Below are positions 59,363 through 64,000 of a DNA stretch of 64,000 bases, piece by piece (the stretch's first letter is position 1; each line of letters opens with the position of its first letter). The notes under the pieces were generated by a model that worked only from the letters and a program-made list of their open reading frames with translations, made no database searches and was not told the DNA's origin. The stretch comes from Homoserinimonas aerilata (GTDB lineage Bacteria > Actinomycetota > Actinomycetes > Actinomycetales > Microbacteriaceae), in assembly GCF_006716125.1 (NCBI RefSeq), contig NZ_VFOM01000001.1, positions 434,001 through 498,000 of the forward strand. Reading direction: 5' to 3'. Both the position numbers and the translations under genes were made by a program.

Positions 59363-59649
59363 TTTGGGCTGCGCAGGACCCCTTGCGACAAATACGCTGC
59401 CGCCCGCCGCAGCACCTCGTTCTCCTGCTCCAGCAACCGGATGCGTTTCTTCGCTTCCCGCAGCTCGGCATGTTCGGTCGAGCTCACCCCGGGCTTGATG
59501 CCGTCGTCGACTTCGGCGATCTTGACCCACCGCTGGACGCAGGACTCGGAGATCCCGAAGTCTTTCGCGATCTGAGCGAACGACGCCTCACGGCGCCGCG
59601 CGATCGCGACGACATCGTCACGGAACTCCTTCGGAAACGCTCTCGGCAT
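59359..59649 (-). CDS. IS3-family transposase OrfA (IS B)
   Basis: Protein of 96 residues (ATG 59649) with HTH (FAQIAKDFGISESCVQRWVKIA) and leucine zipper (LREAKKRIRLLEQENEVLRRAA). CCCAAAA at 59362-59368 (minus strand) lies as C CCA AAA immediately before the TGA, a perfect slippery site. A -1 shift there enters OrfB as MIYPLVRELA. Confidence 0.92.
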   Translation of the reverse strand: MPRAFPKEFRDDVVAIARRREASFAQIAKDFGISESCVQRWVKIAEVDDGIKPGVSSTEHAELREAKKRIRLLEQENEVLRRAAAYLSQGVLRSPK

Positions 59650-59738
59650 GGCAAACATCCTTCCAGAGGCGAGCATCTCGCCCCAGATCAGGAGTCACCT
59701 AAACCTTCAGCAGTCCCCTCTGCCCGCGACCTGCTCAT

Positions 59739-59909
59739 AAACGATCGTTTTCGAGCCGGTTCTTGCGGCTGCGAGCCCACGCCGGAGATCCGGGGGAGCG
59801 ATGTGCTCGAAACTCATCGCCGAAAACAAACGGCGCCGAAACCTAGCGGGATGGTTTTCGGCTACCAGCGATGATCAAAGGAGCGCCAGGTCCGTGACCG
59901 TTTCGAAAC
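59739..59909. repeat. cluster of palindromes, possible resolvase (res-like) site
   Basis: AAACGATCGTTT (59739-59750) is a perfect palindrome. GCCGAAAAC (59819-59827) has its exact complement at 59854-59862, with a further CGCCGAAACC between them. GTTTCGAAAC (59900-59909) is palindromic and flanked by GACCG and CGGTC. Several related half-sites in under 200 bases recall the multi-subsite res region of Tn3-type elements. No resolvase gene is in the window. The 245-base gap from 59719 to 59963 holds nothing else. Confidence 0.45.
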
Positions 59910-59963
59910 TGGTTTCGGTCGGGCTGCGGTCGTTTCGAGGTTCTGACCTGCCCGCCGCGATGC

Positions 59964-60362
59964 TCAAGGCACAGGGATGAGGTGACAGACCTGGGAGGGT
60001 GTGCACTCGCTGGGATTCAGAGTCTTCGCGCGGTCGCCGAGCTGGCGTACCTGGGCAAGGAGAGCGGTGAGCTCGGCGATGCGTTGCTCCAGCTCGGAGG
60101 CATGCTGTGCGAGCACTGCGGCGACATGCTCGCACGGTGCACCGCTGCTCTCGCGGGCCGAGACGACCTCGACGACTTCGGCCAAGGTCAGCCCGGCAGC
60201 CTGCGCAGCCTTCACGAACGCCAACCGGTCGACCGCACGGTGGTCGTACTCCCGGTAGCCCGACGCCTGGCGAGCCGGCATCGGCAACACGCCAGCGCTC
60301 TCGTAGAAGCGGATCGTCTTGGCCGTCACGCCGGCCGCGGCGGCCAGATCTCCGATAAGCAT
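59964..60362 (-). CDS. merR: MerR-family mercury-responsive regulator
   Basis: Protein of 132 residues. The winged HTH is standard (LAAAAGVTAKTIRFYESAGVLPMP, GYREYDHRAVDRLAFVKAAQ), followed by a dimerisation helix. Cys77 (GAPCEHV), Cys120 (PSECTP) and Cys126 (SQVCHL) correspond to the three Hg-binding cysteines of classical MerR. It is divergent from merA and shares an operator with it. It should repress and, with Hg(II), activate by unwinding the long spacer. Confidence 0.9.
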   Translation of the reverse strand: MLIGDLAAAAGVTAKTIRFYESAGVLPMPARQASGYREYDHRAVDRLAFVKAAQAAGLTLAEVVEVVSARESSGAPCEHVAAVLAQHASELEQRIAELTALLAQVRQLGDRAKTLNPSECTPSQVCHLIPVP

Positions 60363-60376
60363 GCTCCACCATAGCC

Positions 60377-60408
60377 TTGACCTTCCCCTGCGCTGGAACG
60401 TCTACCGT
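60377..60408 (+). promoter_or_regulatory. MerR-type promoter and operator of merA
   Basis: TTGACC (60377-60382) is the -35 box, and TACCGT or CTACCG about 19-20 bases later (60402-60408) is the -10. Between them is the dyad ACCTTCC-CCTGCGCT-GGAACGT (60380-60401; arms match at 6 of 7). The over-long spacer bearing a dyad is the hallmark of MerR-family control. Confidence 0.8.
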
Positions 60409-60444
60409 TCGATGACGACGGACCTGCGTACAAAGGAGAGCACC

Positions 60445-61815
60445 ATGGACAAGCACGACCTGATTGTCATCGGGACCGGCGGCGCGGCCATGGCCGCGGG
60501 CATAGAGGCGCGCTCCCGCGGCAACAGCGTCCTGCTCCTCGAGCACGGCCCGGTCGGCGGGACATGCCTGAACATCGGCTGCGTGCCCAGCAAGAACCTG
60601 CTGGCCGCTGCAGGACAACGCCACCGTGCGGCCAGTAGCCCGTTCGAGGGCATTTCGACGAGTGCCGGCACGGTCGCGCTGAACACCTTGATGGAGCAGA
60701 AGCAGTCGCTAATCGACCACCTGCGTCAGGCCAAGTACACCGACGTTGCCGAAGCCCACGGCTTCCCCATCCTGCGCGGGCACGCACGCTTCATCGACGA
60801 GCACACCCTGCAGGTGGACGACCAAACCTTCCGCGCCGAGCGGGGGTACGTCGTGGCGACCGGGGCTGCGCCGCATGCCCCCGATCTGCCGGGCCTGCGC
60901 GAGGTGGCCTACCTGACCTCGACCACGGCGATGGAGCAGCAAGACCTGCCGGCCTCGATGGTGGTGGTGGGAGCCGGGTACGTCGGACTGGAGCAAGCCC
61001 AGCTGTGGGCGCACCTTGGGGTGAAAGTCACGCTCGTCGGTCGTTTCGCACCACACGCTGAACCAGAGGTCGCCGCAGTGCTGCTCGGAGTATTCCAAGA
61101 CGAGGGCATCACCGTGATTCAGGAGCGCGCCACCGAGGTGCGGGCCACCAGAGACGGCGTCGAGGTGAGAACCCGGAGCGAGAAGTACGCGACGGGCGAG
61201 CGACTGCTCGTTGCGACCGGCCGATTCCCTGACACGTCCGACCTGGGTCTGGGCATCGCTGGCGTCACCACCGACGCACGGGGGTTCATCGTTGTCGACG
61301 AGAACCAGCGGACCACCAATCCTCGGATCTTCGCCGCCGGAGACGTCGCCGGCGTGCCACAATACGTCTACGTCGCCGCCCAGACAGGACGTGTCGCCGC
61401 AGCTGGTGCGCTCGGCCAGCCGTCAGCAGTGGACTACCGGGGGCTCCCCGGCGTCACTTTCACCACTCCACAGATCGCCACCGCCGGACTGACCGAGGAC
61501 CAAGCCGTTGCCGCTGGGCACACCTGCGAATGCCGCGTCCTAGGCGCACAGGACATCCCACGGGCACTGGTCAACCAGGACACCCGCGGTGTCCTCAAGC
61601 TGGTCATCGACGCCAACACCCGCAAGATCCTCGGCGCGCACGCCGCTTTGGACGGTGCAGGCGAGCTGATGCTCGCAGCGACCTACGCGATCAAGTTCGG
61701 CCTTACCGTCGACGACATCGCCGACACGTGGGCCCCCTACCTGACGATGAGCGAGGCCCTGCGCATCGCGGCCGGCCTATTTCGTTCCGCCCTGCCCACA
61801 AGCTGCTGCGCCTAA
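60445..61815 (+). CDS. merA: mercuric reductase
   Basis: Flavoprotein of 456 residues of the pyridine-nucleotide disulfide oxidoreductase family. FAD binding is by VIGTGGAAMAAGIEA, the redox pair is Cys41-Cys46 in GGTCLNIGCVPSK, NAD(P)H binding is by VVVGAGYVGLEQAQ, and the terminal vicinal pair Cys454-Cys455 (TSCCA) delivers Hg(II). It reduces Hg(II) to volatile Hg(0) with NADPH. The N-terminal NmerA domain is absent. ATG 60445 has AAAGGAG upstream. No merT, merP or merB accompanies it. Confidence 0.95.
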   Translation: MDKHDLIVIGTGGAAMAAGIEARSRGNSVLLLEHGPVGGTCLNIGCVPSKNLLAAAGQRHRAASSPFEGISTSAGTVALNTLMEQKQSLIDHLRQAKYTDVAEAHGFPILRGHARFIDEHTLQVDDQTFRAERGYVVATGAAPHAPDLPGLREVAYLTSTTAMEQQDLPASMVVVGAGYVGLEQAQLWAHLGVKVTLVGRFAPHAEPEVAAVLLGVFQDEGITVIQERATEVRATRDGVEVRTRSEKYATGERLLVATGRFPDTSDLGLGIAGVTTDARGFIVVDENQRTTNPRIFAAGDVAGVPQYVYVAAQTGRVAAAGALGQPSAVDYRGLPGVTFTTPQIATAGLTEDQAVAAGHTCECRVLGAQDIPRALVNQDTRGVLKLVIDANTRKILGAHAALDGAGELMLAATYAIKFGLTVDDIADTWAPYLTMSEALRIAAGLFRSALPTSCCA

Positions 61816-62157
61816 GTGTCGCGCAGCTAGCACGTCATGGCTGAGTGGAGTCACCGTGGACGGGGTCGCCCCTCAACCTCAGCGCCACCCAAAATCCCAC
61901 AAGGGCGACAGATGTACGCTGTGCCGTCGTCCAGCGCGTGCAGCGCGCGGCGTGGCTTACTGCGCCTGCAGCACAAGCATGCTCTCGAGTCCTTGCTCAC
62001 GGCCCGATCCTCCCACGCGCCCCTGAGGAGGTACAGGCCCGACGTCCCGCATCGAGATCGCACAACTCACCTCGCCAGAGCGCAGTTGATCGTTTCCGGC
62101 GGCAGGCTCGTCTGGAGTCGCAGGTCGGTCGAGTGTGCTCCGGGGATCTTGCGGCGC
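61816..62157. other. intergenic stretch between merA and the arsenite permease gene
   Basis: The two flanking genes point toward each other. On the plus strand there are only frames of poor composition. The one plausible gene is the small Cys-rich frame on the minus strand at 61851-62000, listed separately. No clear terminator or repeat was seen. Confidence 0.5.
61851..62000 (-). CDS. possible 49-residue Cys-rich protein
   Basis: From GTG 62000 (GGAGG eight bases upstream), a frame of 49 residues carries CLCC and, 20 residues later, CRPC, which could form a small zinc site (RACLCCRRSKPRRALHALD, TAYICRPCG). It lies downstream of the arsenite permease on the same strand. It may be real, but the length and Arg-rich composition also allow chance. 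Confidence 0.35.
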   Translation of the reverse strand: MSKDSRACLCCRRSKPRRALHALDDGTAYICRPCGILGGAEVEGRPRPR

Positions 62158-63156
62158 CTAGTTTCCGGTGCGGTACGTGAGCGATTGCCGGTCGGGTACA
62201 AGGCGGGGGACAAGTCGCACGTAGATGACCATGCCGATCAGTTCGACGAGGGTTTGTGTTACCACTACTACTGGGGCGATCGCGAGAGTGGCCGGAAGCG
62301 CGAGTGCGAGGGGGAGCACGACGAGGGAGTTGCGCGTCGCGCCGCTGAAGGTGAGTGCCCGTGCGCTCTTGGTGTCGAGGCGAGCGACGCGCGACGTTGC
62401 AGTTCCCACCAGCGCCATGAGGACGAGGAAGCCGGCATAGAGGGGCAGGAGCCCGATGAGCGCGGCCGCGTTGACGGCGATCCGGTGTGCTTGAGAGGCG
62501 ACGACGATGAACAGCACCAGCATCATCAGCGGAACCATCGAGGTCGCTCCCGTGCTGGCTATCGCCCGGAACGGCCGCGCTCCTGGGCTGGCCCATTGGG
62601 TCACTGCGGCGGCCGCTAGTGAGGCCACGATCAGCAGGAGGAACGCCTCGATGAATGGTTCTATGTCGATGATCCCGAGCGTGGAGGGGCCAGCGAAGGC
62701 GAAGAGGTAGACCGGCAGGAGGAGGAGTTGCGCGATCATCAGCAACGGTGCGGCCGCAAGCAGCTTCTCGTGGGCGGCACCGGCCAGGGCTGAGAACACG
62801 ATGACGTAGTCAATGCAGGGAGTCAGTAACACCAGTAAGACCCCGATGAACAGCCCGGCATCGTGTGCGACGAACCGCGACAGGCCGAACACGATCCCCG
62901 GAACCAGGACGAAATTCAAGACGAAGAGGGTGACGAGGAAGCGTGCGTCACGGAATGCTGTGCCGAGCCGAGTGAACGGCACTCCGAGGAAGGTGACGTA
63001 GAGCAGCACCGCGATCACGGGGTTAATCGCGGCTTCCAGAACTTGTGCGCCTGGCAGCGCGATACCGACTGCGAAGCCCAGAACGATCGCTGCGAGGTAG
63101 AGCGGGATCTGATGCCGCTCCAGGCGCTCTCGGATCGGCATTCTCGGCCCGCTCAT
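62158..63156 (-). CDS. arsenic resistance permease (ACR3 / bile acid:sodium symporter fold)
   Basis: Protein of 332 residues (ATG 63156) with ten membrane helices. Landmarks are LYLAAIVLGFAVGIALPG, LVLLTPCIDYVIVFSALAG with a conserved Cys in helix four, SGATRNSLVVLPLALALP, and TQTLVELIGMVIYVRLVP near the end. These match the actinobacterial arsenic-resistance permeases of the BASS/ACR3 fold that export arsenite. It neighbours merRA in a metal-resistance segment. No arsR or arsC is seen in the window. Confidence 0.85.
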   Translation of the reverse strand: MSGPRMPIRERLERHQIPLYLAAIVLGFAVGIALPGAQVLEAAINPVIAVLLYVTFLGVPFTRLGTAFRDARFLVTLFVLNFVLVPGIVFGLSRFVAHDAGLFIGVLLVLLTPCIDYVIVFSALAGAAHEKLLAAAPLLMIAQLLLLPVYLFAFAGPSTLGIIDIEPFIEAFLLLIVASLAAAAVTQWASPGARPFRAIASTGATSMVPLMMLVLFIVVASQAHRIAVNAAALIGLLPLYAGFLVLMALVGTATSRVARLDTKSARALTFSGATRNSLVVLPLALALPATLAIAPVVVVTQTLVELIGMVIYVRLVPRLVPDRQSLTYRTGN

Positions 63157-63216
63157 GTGGGCATCGCCGTAACGAGCGCATCGATTCCGATTAGCTCCGC
63201 CGCAAAAGGCGGGCAC

Positions 63217-63588
63217 CCTGTGGCCATATCCCGACTGTATCCGTTGGATTCAGCTTGCCGGTCAGTGTCGGAACTCACCCTGGGGCGTTGTCGGCGAGGC
63301 GATCGGAACCCATTCAAAGGGGACCGAGACGCTGGAGAACGAGTGGAGCACTGGCTCATCCCTTACTTCATCATCGTGTCCGGCGTGGTGCTTCGCCTTA
63401 CCGGCGTGCTGAATTGACATCCGGTCGCGTGGCCCGGCGCGGTCCCTGCCTTCGCCGACAGTGCCCAGTCGCACCCGGCAGGCTCACTTGGCCGCTGACC
63501 GGTGTGGTGGCGGGGTCGACCTGTCGTTCGCGGAGCCGATTCTGTTCGCCTCTCGGCCAGCGCCCGGCGGGCGCAACCGGAGGCTGGA
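63217..63588. other. gap between the arsenite permease and lspA genes
   Basis: Both flanking genes are on the minus strand. The only notable content is the plus-strand frame end at 63343-63417 (listed separately). The promoter of the permease gene should lie in the first 60-100 bases, but no clear boxes are visible. Confidence 0.4.
63343..63417 (+). pseudogene. possible C-terminal remnant of a membrane transporter (CadD-like)
   Basis: A plus-strand frame ends with VEHWLIPYFIIVSGVVLRLT GVLN and a stop. This looks like the last membrane helix of a cadmium-resistance (CadD-type) transporter. There is no upstream domain, start codon or ribosome site, so at most it is a gene tail. Confidence 0.3.
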
Positions 63589-64000
63589 CTATTCCGCCTT
63601 CCGGTGCTCCCCGCTGTCGCTGAAGAGATTGCAGGCGAGCCAGGCGATCATTCCGCAGACGACGAGCACGTCGCCGAAATTGAAGATGGCGAACCAGTCA
63701 ACGGCGATCATGTCGACGACGTGCCCGGTCAGGGCGCCGTCGTTCGCGCGGGTGATTCGGTCGTACATGTTGCCCCAGCCGCCGGCGGCAACCAGCGTGA
63801 GGAGCGCGATTTCGGCCAGGCGATGCCTCCTGGCGATCTTCGTCGCGATCCAGACCGTCAGGCCGGTCAGGAGAATCAGCACCACGGAGGCCGTTACGGC
63901 ACCGTACTCCGCGCCCAGACTGAACGCGACGCCAGGGTTGAAGGCCAGGCTGAATGAGGCGGATGGCAGCAGTGGAATCTCGGTGCCGTCGGCTAGGGCG
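63589..64000 (-). CDS. lspA: lipoprotein signal peptidase LspA, C-terminal part (start outside the window)
   Basis: The frame continues through the right edge of the window. The visible 136 residues contain FNPGVAFSLG, the conserved N-x-G-x-A-F motif, a membrane helix (VVLILLTGLTVWIA), the catalytic Asp in GGWGNMYDRI and the second in FAIFNFGDVLVVCGM. It cleaves diacylglyceryl prolipoprotein signal peptides as an aspartyl protease in the membrane. An extra lspA is often carried on metal-resistance islands of actinobacteria, which fits the mer/ars neighbours. Confidence 0.88.
   Translation of the reverse strand, partial: ALADGTEIPLLPSASFSLAFNPGVAFSLGAEYGAVTASVVLILLTGLTVWIATKIARRHRLAEIALLTLVAAGGWGNMYDRITRANDGALTGHVVDMIAVDWFAIFNFGDVLVVCGMIAWLACNLFSDSGEHRKAE

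Larger units (their letters stand above)
58445..59718 (-). mobile_element. IS3-family insertion sequence B (1274 bp)
   Basis: The ends are inverted copies: GGGGACTGCTGAAGGTCTTG at the left, and at the right the complement of the same sequence with T for C and A for T near the inner side; GGTGACTC is also shared. The flanking triplets are GAC (58442-58444) and TCT (59719-59721), so no target duplication is seen. It encodes OrfA and OrfB on the minus strand and belongs to the same IS3 subgroup as IS A. Confidence 0.93.

Noticed and set aside
41716..59718. second copy of the tRNA-fMet 3' end as a right attachment site
   Set aside because: Scanning for the TTCAAATCCTGC and CCCCCGCA blocks found no convincing repeat. 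A computed search would be needed.
61837..62619. 260-codon plus-strand frame after merA
   Set aside because: Most of it is antisense to the arsenite permease; composition is shadow-like and there is no motif.
1..64000. CRISPR arrays, rRNA genes, replication origin
   Set aside because: No regularly spaced identical repeats, no rRNA signature and no DnaA-box cluster or dnaA gene were seen.

Overview
The window is about 64 kb of GC-rich actinobacterial chromosome, most likely from a Microbacteriaceae member (Leifsonia/Microbacterium-like). The basis is the very high GC content of the left two thirds, the frequent words GGATGC/GCATCC, and actinobacterial gene neighbourhoods: O-methyltransferase-tatB-mrp-DUF1003-CBS protein, then adnA-adnB-nudC-uvrD2-ThiF-like-metalloprotease-PDZ/S16 protease-UPF0182. 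The species cannot be fixed from the sequence alone.

Positions 1-41.6 kb are ordinary core genome. They hold two-component regulators, a DUF4097 envelope protein, TatB, succinic semialdehyde dehydrogenase, Mrp, CBS and stress proteins, and a MarR/FMN-reductase divergent pair with two identical palindromes between the genes. Further on are aminopeptidase P, a PHP phosphoesterase, a DEAD-box helicase, an ABC exporter and an SMR guanidinium exporter whose leader closely matches a guanidine-III riboswitch. The recombination block follows: AdnA and AdnB in one operon, NudC and UvrD2 in another, then UPF0182. The phosphotransferase-fold protein beside adnB has lost its catalytic residues.

An initiator tRNA-Met (41642-41715) with a strong terminator marks the edge of an accessory region running to about 59.7 kb. 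This DNA is visibly more A/T-rich and full of unrecognised genes. It opens with a translationally coupled pair: a protein with a degraded tyrosine-recombinase fold and a 623-residue DDE-transposase-like protein, divergent from a small HTH protein. Next is a three-gene operon containing a metallophosphoesterase-fold protein without its metal ligands and a HicB-like protein whose tail has been altered by a local duplication. A large YobI-like P-loop NTPase gene follows, cleanly split by a 1294-bp IS3-family element with a 3-bp target duplication; removing the element restores a 1245-codon frame. Two membrane/coiled-coil proteins and a Schlafen-AlbA protein complete what looks like a defence-type neighbourhood. 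A second IS3 element and the relic of a third lie at the right edge.

From 59.7 kb to the end is a metal-resistance segment. It begins with a cluster of palindromes resembling a resolvase site, followed by merR and merA on a shared MerR-type promoter. Then come an arsenite-permease-like gene, a possible transporter remnant and the C-terminal part of lspA, which runs off the window.
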